26,941 nt of DNA from a virus, in the IMG/VR virus record IMGVR_UViG_3300008261_000339, positions 1 to 26,941 of that record. One strand, given 5' to 3'. A program made the position numbers and the translations under genes. Within the stretch, counting starts at the first letter, position 1; each line of letters begins with the position of its first letter. A model generated the notes under the pieces. It did not search any database, had not been told where the DNA came from, and saw only the letters and a list, made by a program, of their open reading frames with translations. Below are positions 9,116 through 15,747 of the stretch, piece after piece.

Positions 9116-9784
9116 ATGCCAGACTACACTACGCTATCTGCACAGATAGAGTTATTTAAGGACAAGGTTGATGCATTAACAGCAACAACTATGGACGCAA
9201 ATGACCTAGTTCTTTTGGCATCCGCATTAAACGCCCTAGGATCATCTCTTGGCGTAAATGATATTCTTCAAGCAACAATAGATAGAATTGCAGCAATTGA
9301 AACAGCAAAAAGTGCAGCAATTGTAGAGATTAACTCTTCCGTAAATGGAAATAGACTAACAGCACTAGAAACAAGCCAAACAGATCAAGAGTCAAGACTA
9401 GATAACGTAGAAAACTTCGTTTCCACAAGCCTTTCAGATTTCAGCGGACTTGCTTCTCAGCTAAGTACAATCAACTCGCAGCTTGCACCAAACCTACCTT
9501 CAACTTGGAAGGTTGTTACAGATAGCACATACACAATTGCAAACAAAGATAGACTTCTTGTAATCCCTAGTGCTGGACAGGTAATAACACTGCCAGTCAC
9601 ACCAACAGTAGGAGCAAATGTTGAAATTGTAGATGCATCTGGTAACTCTGCTACAGTTAACTTTACAGTTGCCAGAAACGGTTCTTTGATAAATGGCGCT
9701 GCAGAAAATCTAATATTTAACGTAAATGGTGCAGGAGTATATTTAGTATATAGTGGTTCAACCTATGGATGGAGAGTGTTCTAA
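9116..9784 (+). CDS. Virion protein with shared N-terminal anchor and coiled coil (222 aa)
   Basis: The first 65 residues (PDYTTLSAQIELFKDKVDAL...NDLVLLASALNALGSSLGVNDIL) are clearly paralogous to the start of the gene at 11099. Residues about 80-115 (RLTALETSQTDQESRLDNVENF) form a predicted coiled coil. The last 90 residues (TIANKDRLLVIPSAGQVITLPVTP...GAGVYLVYSGSTYGWRVF) resemble a small beta domain often found at fibre tips. The layout anchor, coiled coil, tip fits a short trimeric fibre. AAGGAG lies seven bases before the ATG. The next gene begins on the base after this stop. No enzymatic motif is visible. The exact position in the virion is unknown. Confidence 0.6.
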   Translation: MPDYTTLSAQIELFKDKVDALTATTMDANDLVLLASALNALGSSLGVNDILQATIDRIAAIETAKSAAIVEINSSVNGNRLTALETSQTDQESRLDNVENFVSTSLSDFSGLASQLSTINSQLAPNLPSTWKVVTDSTYTIANKDRLLVIPSAGQVITLPVTPTVGANVEIVDASGNSATVNFTVARNGSLINGAAENLIFNVNGAGVYLVYSGSTYGWRVF

Positions 9785-10663
9785 TTGCCTAATTTAAATA
9801 CAGTAAAAACTAATCAGTCTGGTATTTCTTTAAATATTCAGCAGGCCGAAGAAAGACTTTTTAAAGAAGTTACAGATGGTTCAAGAAGACCATTTCAGAT
9901 TCCTACCATTACAACAATAAATAATAGAACAAATGTGTGGGCTTATAACTGGGCAGCTGGAGAGTCTTGGACAAACTATCATAATTATCTTACTGGAGCT
10001 GGCGAGCCAGATATGGAAAGAGCTTTCTGGTATTCTCTTGGAACAAACAATAGACAAAATACTTTAAGCTATTCTGCACAGCATCCAGATCGCTCTGGTA
10101 GAGTAGAGTATGCAATTAATTCTGTAGCAGGCGGAGAGTCACAGTTTACTTCATGGTCAAATAATACATCATATGGACCAATGAGGTTTAGAACTTTATT
10201 TTTAAGAAACTTTCACCCAACATTAACTAAATCAGTTACAATGTATGGGCACTATTCAAATTACTGGTCAGCTGGATATGAGGGGTCTGGAGTTACTATC
10301 GGAACTCCTAATACTCAAAATTATGCTGGATGCACAAGAGTAAACTGGTCAGTTCCAGTAAACAGATCGTCTGGAAACTCATACTATACCTGGTCTTGGA
10401 ACGTATCAATTCCTCCTCTTAGAACGGTTGCAGTTGTACAAGCAAACTCAATGTGGTTTTGGACAAGCTCAAGCGGACAATATGTTTGGGGAGATATCAA
10501 TAAGTTCTATGATCTACATACAACGTTTAATGATTTCTGGGTTCAGCCAGATCTTAAAATGACTCATGCTGCAGCTACATATAATGATCATGATAATCAG
10601 TTTAATTCATATACCGCACATAAAATTTGGAATAGAACATCCCAATTGTTTGGAGACAGATAA
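9785..10663 (+). CDS. Putative fibre-tip or receptor-binding protein (292 aa), TTG start
   Basis: The protein is rich in aromatic residues (Trp, Tyr) and Asn from residue 55 onward, with strands such as MRFRTLFLRNFHPTLTKSVTMYGHYSNYW and SYYTWSWNVSIPPLRTVAVVQ. This composition is typical of beta-sandwich receptor-binding domains. I do not recognise a named family. The start is TTG at 9785, directly after the previous TAA, with GGAG at 9771-9774; the first in-frame ATG is more than 200 bases in, so TTG is preferred. The stop overlaps the start of the tail-assembly chaperone at 10663 (TAATG). That is the usual arrangement of a fibre tip gene and its chaperone, so the pair probably works together. 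Confidence 0.6.
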   Translation: MPNLNTVKTNQSGISLNIQQAEERLFKEVTDGSRRPFQIPTITTINNRTNVWAYNWAAGESWTNYHNYLTGAGEPDMERAFWYSLGTNNRQNTLSYSAQHPDRSGRVEYAINSVAGGESQFTSWSNNTSYGPMRFRTLFLRNFHPTLTKSVTMYGHYSNYWSAGYEGSGVTIGTPNTQNYAGCTRVNWSVPVNRSSGNSYYTWSWNVSIPPLRTVAVVQANSMWFWTSSSGQYVWGDINKFYDLHTTFNDFWVQPDLKMTHAAATYNDHDNQFNSYTAHKIWNRTSQLFGDR

Positions 10664-11061
10664 TGTATTACGTAAATTTTGATGAAAACGGTAATCAGTC
10701 AGAGCTAAAATGGTTTGACGGCATTGAGCCTTCAGAAGAAGGCTGGTACCAGGCAGATGTAGATATTATTGGAAAAAGATATAAGCTGGTTTCTGGTGAA
10801 GTTTCAGAAATGACATCAGAGGAAATACAGTCTGAAAATGACCAGCTTTTTTTTAATAGTTCTCTAATTGGAATAAAAGAACAAAGAAATAGAATGCTTC
10901 TAGAGTCAGATTGGACAGCAAATCCTCAGATTACTATGTCAGAGGAAAAGAAGGCTGAATGGGCTTTGTATAGACAGTCTCTAAGAGATTTCCCATCAAC
11001 AATAACTATAGATTTCCTAAAGAGCGGGGCTGATCTTTCATGGCCAGTCCCTCCTTCTTAA
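10663..11061 (+). CDS. Tail fibre assembly chaperone (Phage_tail_APC-like, 132 aa)
   Basis: The C-terminal half carries the signature of phage tail assembly chaperones: RNRMLLESDWTANPQ at residues 75-89, then WALYRQSLRDFP at 100-111. The N-terminal part (YYVNFDENGNQSELKWFDGIEPSEEGWYQADVD) corresponds to the variable region that usually recognises the partner fibre. Length is in the normal range for this family. The start codon overlaps the stop of the fibre-tip candidate at 9785, implying coupled translation and that this tip is its client. A second protein with the same core is encoded at 15313, so the phage has at least two chaperones. The protein would act in the host cytoplasm during fibre trimerisation and may not be in the finished particle. 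Confidence 0.8.
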   Translation: MYYVNFDENGNQSELKWFDGIEPSEEGWYQADVDIIGKRYKLVSGEVSEMTSEEIQSENDQLFFNSSLIGIKEQRNRMLLESDWTANPQITMSEEKKAEWALYRQSLRDFPSTITIDFLKSGADLSWPVPPS

Positions 11062-11073
11062 AGGATTTTAAGG

Positions 11074-11079
11074 TATAAT
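11074..11079 (+). promoter_or_regulatory. TATAAT -10 element upstream of 11099
   Basis: AAGGTATAAT lies in the 37-base gap before the gene at 11099. The predicted start of transcription is near 11086, with a leader of about 13 bases containing GAGG. The element sits 19 bases before the ATG, close to the 17-20 bases seen at 5003, 14853 and 18311. No convincing -35 box. Confidence 0.45.
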
Positions 11080-11098
11080 TTAACAAGAGGTGAGATAA

Positions 11099-11431
11099 AT
11101 GCCAAGTTACGATAGTTTACAGACACAGATTGACCTTTTTAAGACTAAGGTCAATGCCTTGTCGGGTTCAACTTTAAATACACAGGATTTAGTCTTTTTG
11201 GCTAAAGCCATCGAATCTATGGGCAACCTGCTTGGCGTGAACGACGTTCTTGCAGCAACTGCCTCTAAGATTAACGAAATTCAGACAGCTTCTTCTGGAG
11301 CTGTTGTACAAATTGGAAATGCTGGATCAACTCAGGTTTCTAACGTGCAAAGCGCAGGAGTAGCGGCGATTGCATCAGTAAATGCTACACTAAGCAATTT
11401 TACAGTCTATTCACACATGGGAGTAATTTAA
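11099..11431 (+). CDS. Short virion protein sharing the anchor domain of 9116 (110 aa)
   Basis: Residues 1-60 (PSYDSLQTQIDLFKTKVNAL...DLVFLAKAIESMGNLLGVNDVL) align by eye with the N-terminus of the 222-residue protein at 9116, including Q-I-x-L-F-K-x-K-V and LGVND. The remainder is Ala/Ser/Gly/Val-rich (SSGAVVQIGNAGSTQVSNVQSAG), an extended or coiled region with no tip domain. It looks like a shortened paralogue keeping the docking part of the fibre only. A TATAAT element and GAGG lie upstream, so it may head its own transcript, and the next gene starts one base after its stop. Likely role: an adapter or base on which downstream tip proteins sit (inference). Confidence 0.6.
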   Translation: MPSYDSLQTQIDLFKTKVNALSGSTLNTQDLVFLAKAIESMGNLLGVNDVLAATASKINEIQTASSGAVVQIGNAGSTQVSNVQSAGVAAIASVNATLSNFTVYSHMGVI

Positions 11432-11432
11432 T

Positions 11433-11750
11433 ATGGCAACAGTAGTAACGCCAGTACGATTTTATGCAAATGTCCCAGGAACATCAGATGTAGCAGTTTA
11501 CACTGTTCCAGCATCAGAAATCGATGTTGTTACATCCCTGACATTTGACAATTTAACAGATTCAGCAGCTCAGGTAAACGTAAAGATGGCTGGACAATTT
11601 CTAGTAAAGAACCTAGATGTTCCGCCTAGATCACTAATCGCCCTTGATTTCAAGGTTGTATTGAACACAACAGAAACAATCAGCGTATACCAGAATACAG
11701 CAAACGCATGCTCAGTATTTATTTCTGGTGTAAAAGTTAACGAAGTTTAA
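11433..11750 (+). CDS. Small beta-sandwich-like virion protein (105 aa)
   Basis: The pattern VAVYTVPASEIDVVTSLTFDN-LTDSAAQVNVKM, followed by a basic-acidic strand and a closing SVYQNTANACSVFISGVKVNE strand, matches a small all-beta protein type common in phage structural regions (consensus-like IYTVPA...V-x-S-I-x-x-N...A-x-V-x-V). The gene at 16489 shows the same pattern. GGGAG lies upstream, and the gene is one base from the previous stop. It is followed after 16 bases by the first glycine-rich adhesin. No catalytic residues are visible. The role as a structural or decoration protein is inferred from fold pattern and location. Confidence 0.5.
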   Translation: MATVVTPVRFYANVPGTSDVAVYTVPASEIDVVTSLTFDNLTDSAAQVNVKMAGQFLVKNLDVPPRSLIALDFKVVLNTTETISVYQNTANACSVFISGVKVNEV

Positions 11751-11766
11751 TAGTTAGGAGTAACTA

Positions 11767-12729
11767 ATGTCAACAGTTGGTACAACAACTAGTCAAACAT
11801 ATTTGCCAGGATTAACAGCAACCCTGACAAGTATTGTTTCAGCAAACCTTATTGTAAATGGTGGAGCTTATCTTCCAGTAGAGCAAAGACTTTATTCTAC
11901 TGGTAACTGGACAAGACCAACAAACATTGCTAACTGGATAAAGGTTACACTTATTGGAGGAGGCGGATCAGGTGGATCCGCAACTTCTTGGAACTATACT
12001 GGCGCAGGTGGCGGTGGTGCTGGACAATACTTAGTAAGATATGTTGATATATCTTCAGTTGCAGCTGGAGCTAACGTTCCCGTTACAATTGGAACGGGTG
12101 GAGCCGCTGTTGGCGGTAACTCTGTTGGAAATGACGGAGCAGACTCTACATTTGGAGTAAATGGTAATCCATTCTATCTAATCTCTTATGGAGGTGGCGG
12201 TGGCGGATACGCACAAGGGTGGGGAAGAAGCGGTAGATACGGATCTAACGGTGCAGGTGCAGTTACTGCAGGCGGAGGCTCAGGTGGCGGTGGCGGAGGA
12301 TACTGGCAAAACCAATATAATGGCGCAGGTGGTGGCGGCGGAGCTGGTGGTGTAGGTGGACACGCTTACGCTGGAACATACTCTGCAGGAACTGGATATA
12401 CTGGCTATGGCGGAGGTCGTGGAGGCGGTAATGGTGGTTCTGACGGAGGAACTGGAAGCTCAAATGGTTGGGGAACATACCACACATTTGGTGGGCTTGG
12501 AGGAATTGGAATAAACGGACTAGCTGGCGGTGGCGGTGGAGGCGGCGGAAACGCAGGCCCAGGATCTTGTGGCGGTGGCACAGGTGGAGATAATCTAACA
12601 CAGAATGCAGGAACAGCTGGAATGGATGGAACTGGCGGTGGAGGCGGCGGAAGCTACTGGGGCGGTGGCGGAGGAGCAAAGGGCGGAAACGGCCTTTGCT
12701 GGATAGAATATTATAGAAGGGTATCATAA
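11767..12729 (+). CDS. Glycine-rich adhesin / fibre tip protein, copy 1 (320 aa)
   Basis: N-terminal 40 residues are non-repetitive. Then comes STGNWTRPTNIANWIKVTLIGGGG, the usual entry strand of the phage glycine-rich domain (compare W-x-x-P...V-x-V-x-x-I-G-G-G-G). The rest is dominated by Gly runs separated by strands (GAGQYLVRYVDIS, VPVTIGTGG, FYLISYGGGGGGY) and ends in a Tyr-rich strand (LCWIEYYRRVS). Such proteins can form poly-glycine II sandwiches, as in the gp38 adhesin of phage S16, with receptor-binding loops at the tip. It is the first of three tandem paralogues (13015 and 13980). The ATG follows TTAGGAG. The stop overlaps the next start (ATAATGG), and that next gene resembles a chaperone N-terminus. 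Confidence 0.7.
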   Translation: MSTVGTTTSQTYLPGLTATLTSIVSANLIVNGGAYLPVEQRLYSTGNWTRPTNIANWIKVTLIGGGGSGGSATSWNYTGAGGGGAGQYLVRYVDISSVAAGANVPVTIGTGGAAVGGNSVGNDGADSTFGVNGNPFYLISYGGGGGGYAQGWGRSGRYGSNGAGAVTAGGGSGGGGGGYWQNQYNGAGGGGGAGGVGGHAYAGTYSAGTGYTGYGGGRGGGNGGSDGGTGSSNGWGTYHTFGGLGGIGINGLAGGGGGGGGNAGPGSCGGGTGGDNLTQNAGTAGMDGTGGGGGGSYWGGGGGAKGGNGLCWIEYYRRVS

Positions 12730-13004
12730 TGGAAAGAATATACGCATTAGTTAATGGCGAAGAAATCATAAACGTTGTTTATGGCGGTTCACCAGAGTGG
12801 TTTGCAGACCACGAAGATTATAAGGTTTATGACCTAATTGATGTTACTGATATGTCAGAAAAGCCAAGCCCATCTGGTTGGACATACAAGGATGGAGAAT
12901 TTGTTAAGGATCCAATGCCTGAACCACTTCCTCCAGTAGCAGCAGAAAATTCAGAACCAGTTGCCGAATTTGTTGAGCAGCCTGGATTAAACCCAGCAGT
13001 TTAA
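12729..13004 (+). CDS. Chaperone-like small protein between adhesin genes (91 aa)
   Basis: The sequence MERIYALVNGEEIINVVYGGSPEWFADHEDYKVYDLIDVTD...SGWTYKDGEFVKDP follows the pattern of the N-terminal half of tail fibre assembly proteins (Y-A-L-V-x-x-G-x-V-x-N-V...V-D-L-T-D...G-W-x-Y-x-x-G-x-F). The C-terminal RNRLLxxSDWT core present at 10663 and 15313 is missing; it is replaced by a Pro/Glu-rich tail of about 25 residues (PMPEPLPPVAAENSEP). Its start overlaps the stop of the first glycine-rich adhesin, so it may be that adhesin's dedicated partner. Either a minimal chaperone or a minor capping protein; the family match is partial. Confidence 0.5.
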   Translation: MERIYALVNGEEIINVVYGGSPEWFADHEDYKVYDLIDVTDMSEKPSPSGWTYKDGEFVKDPMPEPLPPVAAENSEPVAEFVEQPGLNPAV

Positions 13005-13014
13005 AGGAGTAATA

Positions 13015-13980
13015 GTGGGTATTACAATTACATCTACAAGAAGCAATACAATTGCTGTCGGTTTAGAGGAAACTCTGGGTGCAGTTGTAAGAGCCGTTAC
13101 TCCTCCAACCCCATTATTTATTAGACAGTCTTCTGTTATATCAGCAACTGGTAACTGGACACGTCCAGCAAATATTGCTGACTACATAGATGTGGTTCTT
13201 GTTGCAGGCGGTGGCGCTGGAGCAGCTTATGGTAATGATGCAAGATTTGGCGGCGGCGGAGGAGCAGGACAATACCTTAAAAGAATTCTTGATATATCAT
13301 CAATAACTTCTGGAAGTACAATTGCTGTTACCATTGGTAATGGTGGATCTGCTGTTACTAGTACAACAAATGGTAATAATGGTGGAAACTCAGCGTTTGG
13401 AACATCTGGACAACCATTCTACATGGTAGCCTACGGCGGTGGCGGAGGCGGACACGGAAACTCTAATGGAAACAACGGTAATGGTGGCTCTTGTGGACCA
13501 GGAGCAAATAACATAACTGGCTACGGCTCAGGCGGAGGCGGAGGCTCAGAATGGCAAAACTCTTGGGGAGCAGCTGGCGGTGGCGGAGGAGCAGGTGGAC
13601 CAGGGCAACACGGAGGAATGACAGGTAACTTTCAGTCTAATCAGAACGCAGGTCGTTGTGGTGGACGTCTAACATCTGAAGGCTCTTCAGCGGGTGGAGC
13701 AGGAATGGGTACTGGAGACTCCAGACAAGCTTGGCCTGGAGGAAACGGAGGAATTGGAATAAACGGACTAGCTGGCGGTGGCGGAGGTTCTGCTAGAGGT
13801 GGAAATGGTAATGGTTCTTGCGGCGGTGGCCAAGGCTACGGATACACTCACGGAGATCAAGGCCGTGATGCACGTCCGAACTCTGGCTCAGGCGGTGGCG
13901 GAACAAACGATAGAACAGCTTCAGGCGCAGGCGGAACAGGAATTTGTATAATAACTTATTGGGCTAAGGTGAATGCATAA
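13015..13980 (+). CDS. Glycine-rich adhesin / fibre tip protein, copy 2 (321 aa), GTG start
   Basis: Paralogue of the genes at 11767 and 13980. An N-terminal leader (residues 1-45, with EETLGAVVRAVTPPTPLFIRQSS) precedes ATGNWTRPANIADYIDVVLVAGGG. Gly-rich segments follow, separated by short strands and Asn/Ser loops, then the conserved GSSAGGAGMGTGDSRQAW and GDQGRDARPNSGSGGGG, and the closing strand GICIITYWAKVNA. The leader with VTPPTPLFI is shared with copy 3 but not copy 1. GTG at 13015 has AAGGAG seven bases upstream. The stop overlaps the next ATG (ATAATGCC). It probably forms a receptor-contacting tip; loops between glycine runs differ most between copies, as expected for host-range determinants (inference). 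Confidence 0.7.
   Translation: MGITITSTRSNTIAVGLEETLGAVVRAVTPPTPLFIRQSSVISATGNWTRPANIADYIDVVLVAGGGAGAAYGNDARFGGGGGAGQYLKRILDISSITSGSTIAVTIGNGGSAVTSTTNGNNGGNSAFGTSGQPFYMVAYGGGGGGHGNSNGNNGNGGSCGPGANNITGYGSGGGGGSEWQNSWGAAGGGGGAGGPGQHGGMTGNFQSNQNAGRCGGRLTSEGSSAGGAGMGTGDSRQAWPGGNGGIGINGLAGGGGGSARGGNGNGSCGGGQGYGYTHGDQGRDARPNSGSGGGGTNDRTASGAGGTGICIITYWAKVNA
13846..13895 (+). repeat. 50-base perfect direct repeat, unit 1
   Basis: Identical base for base to 14719-14768 in adhesin copy 3; it encodes the THGDQGRDARPNSGSGG segment. A second perfect repeat pair of 40 bases is 13415-13454 and 14377-14416. A 38-base pair links copy 1 (12499-12536) with copy 2 (13747-13784). Identity at synonymous positions points to recent duplication or gene conversion. 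Confidence 0.85.
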
Positions 13981-14636
13981 TGCCAACATTTTTAAATACT
14001 CAACAGCAGATAATGGTTCCTGGACTAGAGGATACACTTGGCACGATTGTCAGAAATGTAACACCACCAACTCCATTATTTATACAGGCTCAATCAGTTA
14101 TTGCTTCAACTGGTAACTGGACTAGACCACAAAACATTGCTGATTTTATAGAGGTCGTTCTTGTTGCAGGCGGTGGCTCAGGAGGATGCTGGTCAGACGG
14201 AGGATATTTTGGCGGAGGCGGCGGAGCTGGCCAATATTTAAGAAGAATTGTTAATATTAACTCAGTGTCAGCGCTAGGAGTTATTCCAGTAACTATTGGA
14301 AATGGTGGTACTGGAGTTACTGGAAATACAAATGGAAACAATGGTGCTAACTCAGCATTTGGAACTTCCACAAATACATTCTACATGGTAGCCTACGGCG
14401 GTGGCGGAGGCGGACATGGAAATAACAATGGAAACAGCGGAAATGGTGGAGCCTGTGGAATTGGAGCAGACAACATAACTGGTTATGGATCTGGCGGCGG
14501 TGGCGGCTCAGGATGGCAAACCTCCTACGGCGGTGGCGGCGGCGGCGGCGGCGGGCTCTTCTGCAGGCGGTGGCGGAATGGGTGTAGGAGATTCTCGTCA
14601 AGCATGGAATGCTGGCAATGGTGGTCCTGGACTTAA
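13980..14636 (+). CDS. Glycine-rich adhesin copy 3, N-terminal part before a frameshift
   Basis: The first 190 codons are a close match to copy 2: LEDTLGTIVRNVTPPTPLFI, ASTGNWTRPQNIADFIEVVLVAGGGSGG, FYMVAYGGGGGGHGN, ITGYGSGGGGGS. From about 14553, at the end of a GGC-triplet tract, the frame leaves the family and reads GLFCRRWRNGCRRFSS to an early stop at 14636. The family sequence resumes one frame over (GSSAGGGGMGVGDSRQAWN) and runs on to 14850. One extra G in 14553-14555, or loss of two bases, explains it. Relative to copy 2, about 28 residues are also missing at this spot. Real inactivation, slippage-type variation and an assembly error in a GC repeat are all possible. Confidence 0.65.
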   Translation: MPTFLNTQQQIMVPGLEDTLGTIVRNVTPPTPLFIQAQSVIASTGNWTRPQNIADFIEVVLVAGGGSGGCWSDGGYFGGGGGAGQYLRRIVNINSVSALGVIPVTIGNGGTGVTGNTNGNNGANSAFGTSTNTFYMVAYGGGGGGHGNNNGNSGNGGACGIGADNITGYGSGGGGGSGWQTSYGGGGGGGGGLFCRRWRNGCRRFSSSMECWQWWSWT

Positions 14637-14850
14637 CGGACTAGCAGGAGGCGGCGGTGGCGGCTCTCGTGGAATGTGTGGAAACGGATCTTGCGGTGGT
14701 GGCCAAGGAAGGTCTTCAACTCACGGAGATCAAGGCCGTGATGCACGTCCGAACTCTGGCTCAGGCGGCGGAGGATCAAACGATAACGTAGTAACTGGAA
14801 CTGGTGGTACAGGACTATGTATTATCACATACTGGCAGAAGACAACTTAA
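14485..14850 (+). CDS. Glycine-rich adhesin copy 3, C-terminal part after a frameshift
   Basis: Only the part from about 14554 is family sequence: SSAGGGGMGVGDSRQAWN, GLNGLAGGGGGGSRG, STHGDQGRDARPNSGSGGGG and the final strand GLCIITYWQKTT, equivalent to the C-terminus of copy 2. The open frame extends back to an ATG at 14485, but the residues before 14554 (alanine runs) are the out-of-frame reading of GGC triplets and are not expected to be made. There is no convincing separate ribosome binding site. If the frame is intact in the living phage, 13980-14850 encodes one protein of about 290 residues, slightly shorter than copies 1 and 2. Confidence 0.55.
   Translation: MDLAAVAAQDGKPPTAVAAAAAAGSSAGGGGMGVGDSRQAWNAGNGGPGLNGLAGGGGGGSRGMCGNGSCGGGQGRSSTHGDQGRDARPNSGSGGGGSNDNVVTGTGGTGLCIITYWQKTT
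14529..14555 (+). repeat. GGC-triplet tract at the frameshift point
   Basis: The tract reads GGC GGT followed by six uninterrupted GGC codons and a GGG. It lies exactly where the adhesin frame changes. Short triplet tracts of this kind are prone to replication slippage and to sequencing or assembly error. Confidence 0.8.
14719..14768 (+). repeat. 50-base perfect direct repeat, unit 2
   Basis: Second unit of the repeat described at 13846-13895, in the C-terminal part of adhesin copy 3. Recombination between the units would delete about 870 bases and fuse copies 2 and 3 in frame. Confidence 0.85.
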
Positions 14851-14852
14851 GG

Positions 14853-14858
14853 TATAAT
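14853..14858 (+). promoter_or_regulatory. TATAAT -10 element upstream of 14876
   Basis: AAGGTATAAT lies in the 25-base gap before the gene at 14876, ending 17 bases before its ATG. The expected start of transcription near 14865 leaves a leader of about 11 bases with AAGGAGG. No good -35 hexamer. Confidence 0.45.
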
Positions 14859-14875
14859 ATAACAAGGAGGAAATA

Positions 14876-15304
14876 ATGCCTATAACATCAATACCAACAC
14901 AAGTCACACCACCTCTTTGGTCTTATACTTTTGTACAAAGCCCAATTAACGGTAATGGTTATGACTATTTTAATACAGCTGTAAAGAGAACAAATTATGG
15001 ATCCGTCACAGCGGGAACACTTGCGATAGACGTAACTACAGCAGCAATTCATAGATTTCAGCCAGGTGCTACTACAACAGTATCATTTACTGGCTTTCCA
15101 GCAGTTTCAACAGGGTATTTTTGGCAGGTAGAGGTAAAGGGTGGATCACTCTTTACTATTAACTGGCCAGCAGCAATTAAGTGGGATTCATCAGCTTCAG
15201 CGCCAACGCTATCTGCAAACGTAACACTACTTAACTTCTTTACCCCAAACCAGGGAACAACAATTTACGGCGGAGTAGCATTCGCAGATATTAACGCAGC
15301 ATAG
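14876..15304 (+). CDS. Tail fibre tip-type protein (142 aa)
   Basis: The C-terminal half reads GYFWQVEVKGGSLFTINWP-AAIKWDSSASAPTLSANVTLLNFFTPNQGTTIYGGVAF. This pattern (strand, I-N-W-P-x-x-I-K-W, APTL, V-x-x-L-x-F-F-T, G-T-x-x-Y-G) is found at the ends of many phage tail fibre and tail proteins. The upstream part (VKRTNYGSVTAGTLAIDVTTAAIHRFQPGATTTVSF) supplies the earlier strands of the same fold. An excellent ribosome binding site AAGGAGG lies six bases before the ATG, and a TATAAT element precedes it. The next gene, eight bases downstream, is a tail fibre assembly chaperone, so the two likely form a tip and chaperone pair like 9785 and 10663. Confidence 0.65.
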   Translation: MPITSIPTQVTPPLWSYTFVQSPINGNGYDYFNTAVKRTNYGSVTAGTLAIDVTTAAIHRFQPGATTTVSFTGFPAVSTGYFWQVEVKGGSLFTINWPAAIKWDSSASAPTLSANVTLLNFFTPNQGTTIYGGVAFADINAA

Positions 15305-15312
15305 GAGATATA

Positions 15313-15747
15313 ATGTACGCAATTCTAGAAGATGGAAAAGTATCAAAGGCAGGTTCACTAACAGAACTATTCCCTTCAGTCTCTTTTGCCGCAGCTGGTC
15401 CAGACCAGGAGTGGCTAACTCTAAATAATGTTACAGAAGTACAGATGACTTTAGATTACAATGAGGACACAGAAGAGCTTGTTTATCTTGAAACTCCAAA
15501 GATTCTCAAGGGAAATAAAGTAGTAGGAGTAGAAGTAAAGGCACTATCAGCAGATCTAGCGTGGGCTAGAATCAAAGTAAAAAGAAATGACTTGCTAACA
15601 AAGACCGATTGGACTCAACTAGCAGATACTCTTGATCCAGCAATGACTAAGAAGTATGCAGAGTATCGTGCTGCACTTCGTGACATTACATCAGCTAAAA
15701 CACCTGCAGATGTTGTCTGGCCCAAGGATCCTGTGAAGGGGGCTTAA
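15313..15747 (+). CDS. Tail fibre assembly chaperone, second copy (144 aa)
   Basis: It carries the chaperone core RNDLLTKTDWTQLAD (residues 91-105) and YAEYRAALRDI (115-125), followed by VVWPKDP, closely matching the classic phage tail assembly chaperone signature. The N-terminal 80 residues (YAILEDGKVSKAGSLTELFPSVSF) are unlike those of the copy at 10663, as expected if each recognises a different fibre. AGGAG precedes the ATG. The next gene starts immediately after this stop (TAAATG). It follows the fibre-tip gene at 14876, the probable client. It acts on newly made fibres in the cytoplasm. Confidence 0.8.
   Translation: MYAILEDGKVSKAGSLTELFPSVSFAAAGPDQEWLTLNNVTEVQMTLDYNEDTEELVYLETPKILKGNKVVGVEVKALSADLAWARIKVKRNDLLTKTDWTQLADTLDPAMTKKYAEYRAALRDITSAKTPADVVWPKDPVKGA

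Noticed and set aside
12263-12769. Long antisense open frame (168 codons) opposite the first glycine-rich adhesin
   Set aside because: It is the complement of GGN glycine codons, giving His/Arg/Leu-rich nonsense. It has no ribosome binding site or promoter and conflicts with a well-supported + strand gene.
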